From Paenibacillus aestuarii (GTDB lineage Bacteria; Bacillota; Bacilli; Paenibacillales; NBRC-103111): a stretch of DNA of 64,000 nucleotides. This document shows positions 57,458 to 64,000 of this stretch, piece after piece. Where the stretch lies: positions 124,001 through 188,000 of the forward strand of contig NZ_JAQFVF010000023.1 of assembly GCF_027789125.1 (NCBI RefSeq). Direction: 5' to 3'. A model generated the notes under the pieces. The model was not told where the DNA came from and did no database searches. It saw only the letters and a program-made list of their open reading frames with translations. Positions within the stretch are counted from its first letter, which is position 1, and each line of letters begins with the position of its first letter. The translations under genes were made by a program, and so were the position numbers.

Positions 57458-58459
57458 TTATGCAAGTTCAATGACGTAAAGCCGGCCTGTCTCTTCCCAA
57501 ACTTCACCTGGGGCTAGAGACACCAGACCGATTTGGTCGGCAGGCAGCTGCTTCACATTCGGCGCATTGACCAAATTCATCTGCGGTTCTGGGCAGAAGA
57601 AGCCTTCTGTCGCTCCGTTATTCCAAATCATCCATTGCTTGTACGACGTGCCAACATCGTAAACCAGCTTCACACCAGCTTTGGCGTCCGTCAATTCCAT
57701 GTAATTGCGGCCGTTTTGCGGGGCTGTTGTGTAATGGTTGTCCATCGAAGCGAAAAATGGCGACAAACCACCTGTCTTCATCTTCTCTTCGTCCGCCGTT
57801 AATGGCTGGAATTCACCTGTCGGCAGCATTCTGTCGTTCAACGCCCAGCGATTGCCGATCGTCATCTTGAACGTGTAGTCCGCTGCGCTGCTATTCGGCG
57901 CAAATGGCGCATTGATGGCCGTGTGGAACGCCAGCAGACATGGCATCGCATCTTTGCCTTCATTATGAACACTGATTTGCTTATGCAAACCGTGAGCGTT
58001 CAACGTGTATGTCAAACGAATCGTAAACTCGTGCGGTAAGTAAGTGTAAACAGCATGTCCCTCTCTTACTTGCAGCGCCAACGTTACACGGCTCTCGGTT
58101 TCATCGGCGGTAGCCTTCTCAACCGCCCATGGAATGTCATGGACGAATCCGTGCAAGTGGTTGCCGGTTTTCGCTTCGTTCACCGGAAATTCGTAAACTT
58201 TGCCGTTCCAAGGAAATTTGCCGTCTTCATAACGGTTAGGCGGAAATAAAACGGGAATGCCGTGAATGATCGGTCTCGCTTTAAAAGAGTCCATCTCTTC
58301 CAATGTCGGCTCATGTAAAAACCGGTAACCGCTTTCTACATCCCGGAATGCAATCAAATTCGCACCGATTTCCGGTAATACTGCTGCTTCATAACGGCCT
58401 ACTTGCAGCCAAACCGCCTTTTCTCCTTGATACGTGCCCGCAAATGCTTTCGCTGTCAT
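57458..58459 (-). CDS. Aldose 1-epimerase family protein
   Basis: Encodes 333 residues from ATG 58459 (GGAGGAGAG upstream). The galactose-mutarotase beta-supersandwich is apparent: LPEIGANLIAFRD, HGIPVLFPPNRYEDGKFPW, NHLHGFVHDIPW with the catalytic-type His, CLLAFHTAINAPF and the C-terminal FCPEPQMNLVNAP with the base glutamate. Such enzymes interconvert sugar anomers, and some act on sugar phosphates. The gene lies just downstream of the chitinase remnant and its terminator, and is not obviously in an operon. Confidence 0.88.
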   Translation of the reverse strand: MTAKAFAGTYQGEKAVWLQVGRYEAAVLPEIGANLIAFRDVESGYRFLHEPTLEEMDSFKARPIIHGIPVLFPPNRYEDGKFPWNGKVYEFPVNEAKTGNHLHGFVHDIPWAVEKATADETESRVTLALQVREGHAVYTYLPHEFTIRLTYTLNAHGLHKQISVHNEGKDAMPCLLAFHTAINAPFAPNSSAADYTFKMTIGNRWALNDRMLPTGEFQPLTADEEKMKTGGLSPFFASMDNHYTTAPQNGRNYMELTDAKAGVKLVYDVGTSYKQWMIWNNGATEGFFCPEPQMNLVNAPNVKQLPADQIGLVSLAPGEVWEETGRLYVIELA

Positions 58460-58570
58460 ACGCCAAGCTCTCCTCCCACTACTGTGCCAATAATTGGTCA
58501 AGCCATTAAACTAACTTTAATTCATTTCGCAGATTGAAGTCAATGGAAGAAAGGAACTCGCCAAATGGAC

Positions 58571-58607
58571 AAAAGAGACCTGTGCCCTGGTAGACACATG
58601 GTCTCTT
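58571..58607 (-). terminator. Terminator of the chitinase remnant
   Basis: AGAGACC and GGTCTCT arms with a long internal loop; on the minus strand TTTT follows. Short perfect arms make it a moderate call. Confidence 0.55.
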
Positions 58608-58615
58608 ATGACAAG

Positions 58616-59024
58616 TTAAGGCAGCAGTCCTTGCTTCACTATCATCTGCAGCGTCTTGTTGCGGTCACCGGTCACCTCCCAAGTCATCGCGCCGCCTAGG
58701 CCTTTGGATTTAATGTAATCAATTTGGGCTTGAATGGATTGCTCATCGGGTGTAGCCATTTTTGTTAATGTAATTGGCTTGCAGATCGTTGAAATCGTAT
58801 GAACCATGCTCCCATGTGCCTGTTTGCGAGACGCCGCTGCAGCTTTGGTATTGACCGCCGTTCACATTGGCACAGCCGCCCCACCCTCTTCCATAATAAG
58901 GAAGTCCGAGCACGAGCTTCGCTGCAGGCACACCTGCGGAGAGAAATGAGGTGATACTGGAATCGACATTGAAATGAGTCGGATCGGCATTGGGATCTGC
59001 AGGATCATAGTAGAACGGTGCGTT
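58616..59024 (-). pseudogene. GH18 chitinase, C-terminal remnant
   Basis: Minus-strand frame one reads NAPFYYDPADPNADPTHFNVDS, GVPAAKLVLGLPYYGRGWGGC and SYDFNDLQANYINKNGYTR, then stops. Frame two resumes with DEQSIQAQIDYIKSKGLGGAMTWEVTGDRN and ends KQGLLP. These are consecutive C-terminal blocks of a GH18 chitinase, joined across a deletion of roughly 20 codons that also shifts the frame. Sequence similarity stops near 59024, where AGCGGAA hairpins begin; the catalytic DxxDxDxE region and signal peptide are absent. The gene is dead. Confidence 0.75.
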
Positions 59025-59383
59025 CTGCCGCAAAAATAAAAAAGCAGAACTGTGGCTCCGCTTTCCTCGCTGCAACCTTTCAAATTGGCGCGAAAATTAG
59101 GAATAACGGAACTCCCGTTCCGCTATCCCACATCCGCTAGCCTGAAAATAATTAATAGCGGAAGTCCCCTTCCGCTATTTACTCTGAAGCCTATGAAACC
59201 AACGTGGAATTCCTTTCCGCTAACCACTCTGCGCCACACAGTTCAGGCTGCACATGATCTACACGCTCTGTGCCGTTACTGAGATCAAGGAGCACCCTCT
59301 CCCGGGTTCTGTCCCGCAATCGACGCTGCACATAGAATTTGCGCATAGAGAGCTTCCTTGTACGCTTGCTACTCAAACCAAAA
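59025..59383. other. Intergenic region with three AGCGGAA hairpins
   Basis: Some 360 bases without a convincing gene. It holds AGCGGAA-type hairpins at 59107-59122 (arms CGGAAC/GTTCCG), 59154-59179 (AATAGCGGAAG/CTTCCGCTATT, perfect 11-base arms) and a worn copy at about 59205-59222. A 61-codon minus-strand frame (MSSKRTRKLSMRKFY onward) has no ribosome site and resembles no protein I know. Confidence 0.55.
59154..59179. repeat. AGCGGAA hairpin repeat, best copy
   Basis: AATAGCGGAAG and CTTCCGCTATT are perfect complements around TCCC. Two related copies flank it within 60 bases. It resembles a class of intergenic hairpins I associate with Paenibacillus genomes. Confidence 0.65.
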
Positions 59384-59401
59384 AACTTGTCCGTACAAGT
59401 T
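59384..59401. promoter_or_regulatory. AraR-like box downstream of araR
   Basis: AACTTGTCCGTACAAGTT has 7-base arms and matches the TTTGTACGTACAAA-type AraR operator. It lies 15 bases past the AraR stop codon, in the promoter position of the truncated chitinase segment. Confidence 0.6.
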
Positions 59402-59415
59402 GAATGGCGTATTTT

Positions 59416-60519
59416 TTAGCGGGGTAAAAGACGTGCTGTAGATTCCCGAATGACTAATTCAGGCTTGTATATTTTCCCGGCATCGGGGCTGTTGACACTT
59501 GTTTTTTCAATCATTTGGATTAACAACTCAGCCGCATCGGTACCCAATTCTGCTTTAGGATGGGCTAAAGTCGTTAATTTCACTTCCGTCGCCGTGGCCA
59601 AGGAAGAGTCGTCAAAGCCGACGATCGAAATGTCCTCCGGGACTTGTAATCCGACGGTGCGAATGGCTTCCAGCAGCTGCACGGCAAGCTCATCGTTATA
59701 GCAGACGATGGCCGTAGGCCGCTGTTCGCCGTCAGCCAGCATCGCCAGCGCACTTTCGTATGGCGTCGTCGTTTTCTCCTCGGTCGTATAATCGACCACA
59801 CAATCCGGAGACAAAGGAATTTGCTCGTGCCGATGTGCGCGAATAAACCCTTTAAGCCGGTTCACCCCTTGCAAATCATCGGTTTTGAAAAATCCGGCAA
59901 TCCGCCGGTGCCCAAGCTTGATAAGATGCTGCGCCGCCAGAAACCCGCCCTCTTCATCGTCTACGATCAATGAGGGACAGTTCATTTCCGGATAACGTGC
60001 ATTGATCATCAAATATGGGATGTTGTGGTAATCGAGCGATAAGAAATAATTAAGATTCGGATTTCCTTCCGCACTTTTCGTCGGCTCAATGATTAACCCG
60101 CTGAGCGGCTGACTCATCAGCATATGCAGGCTTTCCTTCTCTTTTTCCTTGTCGTTGTCCGTGCTGGACAGCAGCAGCCTATAGCCTTTATTTCTCAAAG
60201 CGGCTTCAGCACCGCGCACAATATGCGGGAAGATATAGTCGGAAATATATGTGGTCACGACCCCGATCGTCTGGATGTCGCGCCCTTTTTGCATTTGCGG
60301 TGTGGAGACAAAAGTCCCTTTCCCTTGAACGCGGTACAGCCAGCCTTCCTGCTCCAGCTCCCCGAACGTTTGCCGTACGGTTTGCCGGCTCAACTGAAAT
60401 TGCTCGGCAATTTCATTCTCTGAAGGCATCTGCTCGTCCGGCTTTAATTTCCCGGCATGGAGCCATTCCAAAATTTCCTGTTTTAACTGCAAGTACTTGG
60501 GCAATTGCTTTTCTTTCAT
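59416..60519 (-). CDS. araR: Arabinose-type GntR/LacI repressor AraR
   Basis: Encodes 367 residues. An N-terminal GntR winged helix (KYLQLKQEILEWLHAGKLKPDEQMPSENEIAEQFQLSRQTVRQTFGELEQEGWLYRVQGKGTF, read in part) is joined to a LacI-type effector domain (IGVVTTYISDYIFPHIVRGAEAAL; SIVGFDDSSLA). That combination defines AraR, the L-arabinose-responsive repressor of arabinan and arabinose genes in Bacillus. Two AraR-like boxes are close: one overlaps the araR promoter (60571-60586), the other lies at 59384-59401. No arabinose catabolic gene is in the window, so the regulon lies elsewhere or has been lost here. Confidence 0.87.
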   Translation of the reverse strand: MKEKQLPKYLQLKQEILEWLHAGKLKPDEQMPSENEIAEQFQLSRQTVRQTFGELEQEGWLYRVQGKGTFVSTPQMQKGRDIQTIGVVTTYISDYIFPHIVRGAEAALRNKGYRLLLSSTDNDKEKEKESLHMLMSQPLSGLIIEPTKSAEGNPNLNYFLSLDYHNIPYLMINARYPEMNCPSLIVDDEEGGFLAAQHLIKLGHRRIAGFFKTDDLQGVNRLKGFIRAHRHEQIPLSPDCVVDYTTEEKTTTPYESALAMLADGEQRPTAIVCYNDELAVQLLEAIRTVGLQVPEDISIVGFDDSSLATATEVKLTTLAHPKAELGTDAAELLIQMIEKTSVNSPDAGKIYKPELVIRESTARLLPR

Positions 60520-60553
60520 GCTTCACCTCAGGTGTTTCATTCATTCTTGTCGT

Positions 60554-60586
60554 ATTATAGCATTGCTTGAACTTGTATGTACATAT
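60554..60586 (-). promoter_or_regulatory. araR promoter overlapped by AraR-like box
   Basis: TATAAT (-10, 60559-60554) is 18 bases from TGTACA (-35, 60583-60578) on the minus strand. The box ACTTGTATGTACATAT (60571-60586, 13 of 16 to ATTTGTACGTACAAAT) covers the -35 region, so AraR should repress its own gene. Confidence 0.6.
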
Positions 60587-60628
60587 GAGCTGATTCCACT
60601 GAGGAGACGTACCAACGCGTTCTGTTAC

Positions 60629-60664
60629 AAAAAAAGGAAAAACCCGTCCATAAACGGGTTTTCC
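60629..60664 (-). terminator. Terminator of the methyltransferase gene
   Basis: GGAAAACCCGT and ACGGGTTTTTCC are complementary arms around a 6-base loop, followed by T residues on the minus strand. Confidence 0.8.
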
Positions 60665-60700
60665 AGCGTAAGCTGAGCAAGGTGAGCCAGTGCCTATTGT

Positions 60701-61327
60701 CTAAGACCGCACCTGCTTTTTTCGCGCAATAATCGATTGGTAATGCAGTTTCATGCCGTCTTCCATTGTTACAATCGTAAACTGTTCCATATCAAACACT
60801 TCCGCCACCAAGCGCTGAATATGCGCATCCTCATAAAAAGCAAAAAACCGCTGCGGCCTGTAGTTATCTTCCTCCCAGATCCCTTCGCTTTCATAGCCGC
60901 CATATAAGCCAAGGTAGAGGAGACCGTCCGGCTTTAGCACTCGCTCAATCTGCTCGAGCACCTGCCGGAGGCTTGCCTTAGGCACATGCAGCAGCGCATT
61001 CATCGTCCATACGGCATCGAATGACTCCGGAACGAATGCCAGCGCATAAAAATCCATCGCTTCCGCTCTCAGACCTTTTTGCCGGCAAATGCGAACCATC
61101 TCTTCGGATAAATCGACGCAGGTCACGTCACAGCCATGCTGCTGCAAATATTCGGCTTGATGCCCCGGGCCGCTCCCCAAATCCACAACCGCTGCTGCCG
61201 GCTTCAAATGAGCGAGAAACTTCTGCATCTCGGTTATTTTCCAAGACTGGACTTCCGATTGATTGCGCTGTTGAGCTTGTTGGTCATAGCTCGTTTTCAA
61301 GATGGATTTGACTTGTGTATCTTCCAC
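60701..61327 (-). CDS. Class I SAM-dependent methyltransferase
   Basis: A 208-residue methyltransferase. Motif I is AVVDLGSGPGHQAEYLQQHG, followed by TCVDLSEEMVRICRQKGL and AVWTMNALLHVPKASLRQVLEQIERVLKPDGLLYLGLYGG. The overall order fits the Methyltransf_11/25 type. The N-terminal MEDTQVKSILKTSYDQQAQQRNQ precedes motif I as a substrate-cap region. The substrate is unknown. The stop is near a strong terminator, and a small unknown gene ends 26 bases upstream. Confidence 0.85.
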   Translation of the reverse strand: MEDTQVKSILKTSYDQQAQQRNQSEVQSWKITEMQKFLAHLKPAAAVVDLGSGPGHQAEYLQQHGCDVTCVDLSEEMVRICRQKGLRAEAMDFYALAFVPESFDAVWTMNALLHVPKASLRQVLEQIERVLKPDGLLYLGLYGGYESEGIWEEDNYRPQRFFAFYEDAHIQRLVAEVFDMEQFTIVTMEDGMKLHYQSIIARKKQVRS

Positions 61328-61353
61328 GCCACACGCTCCCTTTGTCTTACAGC

Positions 61354-61608
61354 CTAGAGGCTGCTCAACGCCGCATCAACTAGCTGATCAAAAACTTCAT
61401 CTTCCTCCAACAGCTCTTCAACGGCTTCAATATCTTCTTCTTTTCCGGACTCTTTGGAAAAATTCAGGGCATAACTCCAGTCTCTGCGGCTTTTGCTCTG
61501 CAGGGTGATCTCGTAAGGAAACTCATGTCCTTGTACCGTGAACTCCACATGTCCTAAATAGCCGTCCTCTTTGCTGTGTTCCATCGTAGCTTTCAAAATT
61601 TCAATCAT
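61354..61608 (-). CDS. Small hypothetical acidic protein (84 aa)
   Basis: Begins at the ATG of MIEILKATMEHSKEDG (61608), which lies 9 bases after AAAAGGA; two earlier in-frame Met codons are too close to that site. The protein reads GHVEFTVQGHEFPYEITLQSKSRRDWSYALNFSKE (beta-rich), then an acidic helix EEDIEAVEELLEEDEVFDQLVDAALSSL. It is apparently cytosolic. I recognise no family. It follows the hydrolase gene by 14 bases and is likely its operon partner. Confidence 0.65.
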   Translation of the reverse strand: MIEILKATMEHSKEDGYLGHVEFTVQGHEFPYEITLQSKSRRDWSYALNFSKESGKEEDIEAVEELLEEDEVFDQLVDAALSSL

Positions 61609-61622
61609 GCTCATCGTCCTTT

Positions 61623-62375
61623 TCATTCATTTATGGGTTCATCTATCTGTAAAATCAGCTTGTCCAGCCAAGCCCATATGGCATTCACTGTTTTGTGCAT
61701 ATTGGTCATTCCCGCTTCTACATAGGGCTCATGATCGCGAAAATAATCGGCATGTCCACCCAGGATGGACACCCCTTGACGACTGACAGGCGCATGCTTC
61801 TCCCGGCTCCAGCGCCATCTTCCCGAAGGCATTCGGATCCAGCCGCCCCAGCTGCCGATCCACGGAACGGGATCCAGCGTGCTTTTTCGGCGATACTCGG
61901 CATGAATATAGAGCACCCGCTCTTTCCAAGGGGCTGGAATCCAGTTTTTGGGCGAGCCGATCTGGATGACACCGATAACCTCTCTGCCTTCCTTGCTCAA
62001 AAGCTCGGCTGCTTGCATGGAGGCAACGGCTCCTCCACTGTGGCCAATCAAGAGCAACGGCTCTTCAGGCGAAGCATGCTGGCGAATAAATGTATACAAA
62101 CTTTTCGCGCCGTAGTCTGGCTGCCCCACCGGAGCCGAATCGGTACCCGAAGCTGTTGATCTCTTCATCCACAAATCTTTGCCGATTTCATGCAGCTGCC
62201 GCAGCGCATTCCGCGACCAGTCCCCATACGGGAAATGAATGCTCACTTGCCCATGCCAGCCTGATTGCTGAAACCGGGACGCCAGTTCGGCAGCAAACGC
62301 ATCTAAAAAATTAGGCGCTGTGGCGAAGCCCGCCGATATGTATACCGCGATCCGCTTATTTGTAGACAGGCTCAT
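61623..62375 (-). CDS. Alpha/beta-hydrolase-like protein
   Basis: A 250-residue protein with a nucleophile elbow LLLIGHSGGAVASMQAAELL in the middle of the chain and a late histidine region (VSILGGHADYFRDHEPYV), both of an alpha/beta-hydrolase layout. The acid residue is less certain (HAEYRRKSTLDPVPW). The N-terminus KRIAVYISAGFATAPNFLDAFAAEL lacks a signal peptide. It may be an esterase or lipase-like enzyme; the substrate is unknown. It overlaps nothing, and the small acidic protein gene lies just downstream. Confidence 0.72.
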   Translation of the reverse strand: MSLSTNKRIAVYISAGFATAPNFLDAFAAELASRFQQSGWHGQVSIHFPYGDWSRNALRQLHEIGKDLWMKRSTASGTDSAPVGQPDYGAKSLYTFIRQHASPEEPLLLIGHSGGAVASMQAAELLSKEGREVIGVIQIGSPKNWIPAPWKERVLYIHAEYRRKSTLDPVPWIGSWGGWIRMPSGRWRWSREKHAPVSRQGVSILGGHADYFRDHEPYVEAGMTNMHKTVNAIWAWLDKLILQIDEPINE

Positions 62376-62397
62376 ACATGCATCCTTTCGTGCAGGT

Positions 62398-64000
62398 CTA
62401 TACCCTCGGCTTCGCCCTGTTCGTGGGCACGGCTGTCATCGGATCGTCCGGCCAATAGTGTTTGGGATAGCGGCCTTTGAGATCTTTTTTTACTTCGAAA
62501 TACGTATTCCGCCAAAAGCTCGCCAAATCCCTCGTCACCTGCACCGGGCGCGATGCCGGCGAAAGCAGATGAATCGTCAGCGGCACGCGGCCTTTGGCAA
62601 TGCGCGGTGTATCCGCCAGGCCAAACATTTCCTGCAGCCGCACCGCAAGTGTCGGTGATACCGGTTCACTGTAATCAACGGGAATCCGCGATCCGCTGGG
62701 TACTTGGATATGTGTCGGCGCCCATTCCTCCAGCTGCCTCCGCTGTTCCCAAGTCAGCATCTCTTCTAAAATACTCGTGAGCGGCAGCCGCTGCAAGTCA
62801 TTACGATTCTTGACCTCATAAAGATGCGGAGCCAGCCAGTCTGCCAGCGTATCCTGCAAGACAACCTCGCTCATATCAGGCCAATCCTTGTCAACATGGT
62901 GCAAAAAGTTTACCCGCTGCTGCAGTGACCGGGCATTGCGCGTCCATGGCAGGCTGTCAAGTGAATCCTGCGCGAGACCTTGCACAAAAGCAGCAACCCG
63001 CCGATCCGGGTCAGGGCTGCTGATCGGTACTTCCTTAATCACGATCGCTCCAAGCCGAATCCGTTCTCTTGCTTTGACGCTTTGCGTTTGCGCGTCCCAT
63101 GCTACTTCCTGTTCACGGATCAGCTGATCCTGATAAGCGTCCAGCAGCTCATCCTCCGCGATGGGCGCTGCCAAGTAAATGCGGCTCTCGCTGCCGACAT
63201 CGTCCAGCTCGACTGCGACGAGGTAAGGTTCATTCGATAGCAGCTGCAGTTCCGGCAGCACGGCACCACGCCCGCTGCTGAGCAAAAATCGGCCGGTCGA
63301 GCGCCGCTGCGCGATCCGGTCGGGATAGGCGCTGGCGAGCAGCAAGCCGCTCGCCGCCGCCGTTTCCTTGCCGCTGGGGCGGATACCCAGCGACTGTTGC
63401 AAGACTTTGGCTTCCGCCGCAATCCGGCGGCATAAGCCAAAGTCGATCTCCCCGCGCTGCTCCGCCCGGTCAGCACGCCAGAGCGCTTCGATGCGGGTGC
63501 GCACATCCGCATCGCGGTCTTTGGCGGCGCGCAGAATGTCGCGCTCGCTCAGCAGGACTGCGAGCTCGCACGCCATGGCGCCGAGCTCGAGCGGAACGGC
63601 TTGCAGCACCATGTGCGCAAGCCGGGGGTGCAGGCCTAACTCCGCCAGGCGCTTGCCGTGCGGGGTTAGGCCGCCGCTCTCGTGCAGCGCGCCGAGCTGC
63701 ACGAGCAGTTCCCGCGCCTGCCGGTAGGCCGGGGCAGGCGGGGGATCGAGCCAGACCAGCTCCGCTGGGTCTGGGACGCCCCAGGCGGCCAGCTCGAGCG
63801 CCAAGGGCGCGAGGTCCGCCTCGCGGATCTCCGGCGTGCCGGCCTGCGGCTTATGCCGGTGCTCCTGCTCGGTCCACAGGCGGTAGCAGACGCCTGGACC
63901 GAGCCGGCCGGCGCGGCCCCGCCGCTGATCCGCCGAGGCTTGCGACACAGGAACGGTCGTCAGCCGGGTCATGCCCGTTCGCGGTGAAAAACGCGACACC
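62398..64000 (-). CDS. hrpB: ATP-dependent helicase HrpB, 3' part only
   Basis: The frame enters from beyond the window end; 534 codons are present. It starts inside the helicase core with FSPRTGMTRLTTVPVSQASADQRRGRAGRLGPGVCYRLW, which is motif VI (QRRGRAGR) of DEAH-type helicases. The helicase-associated domain follows (AELVWLDPPPAPAYRQARELLVQLGAL) and then the HrpB C-terminal domain (LTSILEEMLTWEQRRQLEEWAPTHIQVPSGSRIPVDY and the tail SFWRNTYFEVKKDLKGRYPKHYWPDDP). This C-terminal WRNTYFEVKKDLKGRYPKHYWP ending is a hallmark of HrpB. It probably remodels RNA; its physiological role in Firmicutes is unclear. Confidence 0.92.
   Translation of the reverse strand, partial: VSRFSPRTGMTRLTTVPVSQASADQRRGRAGRLGPGVCYRLWTEQEHRHKPQAGTPEIREADLAPLALELAAWGVPDPAELVWLDPPPAPAYRQARELLVQLGALHESGGLTPHGKRLAELGLHPRLAHMVLQAVPLELGAMACELAVLLSERDILRAAKDRDADVRTRIEALWRADRAEQRGEIDFGLCRRIAAEAKVLQQSLGIRPSGKETAAASGLLLASAYPDRIAQRRSTGRFLLSSGRGAVLPELQLLSNEPYLVAVELDDVGSESRIYLAAPIAEDELLDAYQDQLIREQEVAWDAQTQSVKARERIRLGAIVIKEVPISSPDPDRRVAAFVQGLAQDSLDSLPWTRNARSLQQRVNFLHHVDKDWPDMSEVVLQDTLADWLAPHLYEVKNRNDLQRLPLTSILEEMLTWEQRRQLEEWAPTHIQVPSGSRIPVDYSEPVSPTLAVRLQEMFGLADTPRIAKGRVPLTIHLLSPASRPVQVTRDLASFWRNTYFEVKKDLKGRYPKHYWPDDPMTAVPTNRAKPRV

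Noticed and set aside
59191..59376. 61-codon minus-strand frame between araR and the chitinase remnant
   Set aside because: No ribosome site, very basic composition (RRLRDRTRERV) and overlap with a worn AGCGGAA hairpin; probably random.
1..64000. CRISPR arrays, tRNA or rRNA genes, IS elements, prophage genes
   Set aside because: No regularly spaced repeats, no transposase or integrase reading frames and no structural-RNA sequence were seen.

Overview
The window looks like a chromosomal segment of a spore-forming, low-to-medium GC Firmicute of the Paenibacillaceae (Paenibacillus, Cohnella or a close relative). Pointers are strong AGGAGG-type ribosome binding sites, a YjcZ-like sporulation micro-protein, YesM/YesN two-component control of a carbohydrate importer, CcpA-type cre sites, GH172, CE7 and GH18 sequences, AraR, a YkoP-fused deacetylase, a CBO0543 pair and AGCGGAA intergenic hairpins. 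I found no rRNA, tRNA, IS element, prophage or CRISPR array. The first gene (sodium:solute symporter) and the last (helicase HrpB) run off the window.

Layout. 1-5.7 kb: symporter end, YjcZ-like peptide, RMD1/DUF155 protein, EamA exporter, MhqO-like dioxygenase, a repeat-rich gap and an ACT-like protein. 5.8-11.0 kb: an acid-sugar operon (KdgT-type permease, DUF1537 kinase, PdxA-type dehydrogenase) next to its PrpR-type regulator; the content fits D-threonate use. 11.3-22.9 kb: an HD phosphohydrolase, then a carbohydrate locus with a GH172 enzyme, a five-gene Opp-type ABC importer and a YesN/YesM pair with a perfect cre site upstream. 23.2-28.8 kb: CE7 esterase, a large six-hairpin-like protein whose N-terminus seems frameshifted, and an orphan lipoprotein solute-binding protein. 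29.0-32.5 kb: a lone ATP-dependent DNA ligase, and a fluoride module (riboswitch plus CLC-F antiporter) flanked by a broken and an intact CBO0543 gene. 32.5-43.4 kb: YebC, HXXEE protein, two polysaccharide deacetylases, YitT, YtzI, a Gfo/Idh/MocA oxidoreductase and an NCS2 permease divergent from a LysR regulator. 43.4-57.4 kb: an HPr-like protein without the phospho-histidine, M24 peptidase, CDF transporter with a leader terminator, MsrAB, PpaC, a cluster of small housekeeping and stress genes, split ThrE exporter, and a Fur-boxed FecE-type ATPase. 57.4-64 kb: aldose epimerase, a GH18 chitinase remnant, AraR with two AraR-like boxes, methyltransferase, hydrolase and HrpB.

How the parts work together. 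Two sugar programmes are clearest. In the first, YesMN probably senses an oligosaccharide, the Opp-type importer takes it up and GH172 cleaves it inside the cell, under CcpA control. In the second, an acid sugar is imported, phosphorylated and oxidatively decarboxylated to a triose phosphate. The regulator of the second lacks the sigma-54 contact loop, and the operon has a sigma-A-like promoter with a TTGCAACA palindrome just downstream, so control by repression or roadblock is likely.

No wholly new multi-gene system is demonstrated. The items most worth following up are the sigma-54-decoupled regulator with its operator, the terminator in the CDF leader, the His-less HPr paralogue, the fluoride module with its decaying CBO0543 gene, and the AraR-like box left in front of a truncated chitinase. 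All calls come from reading the sequence; none was checked against a database.
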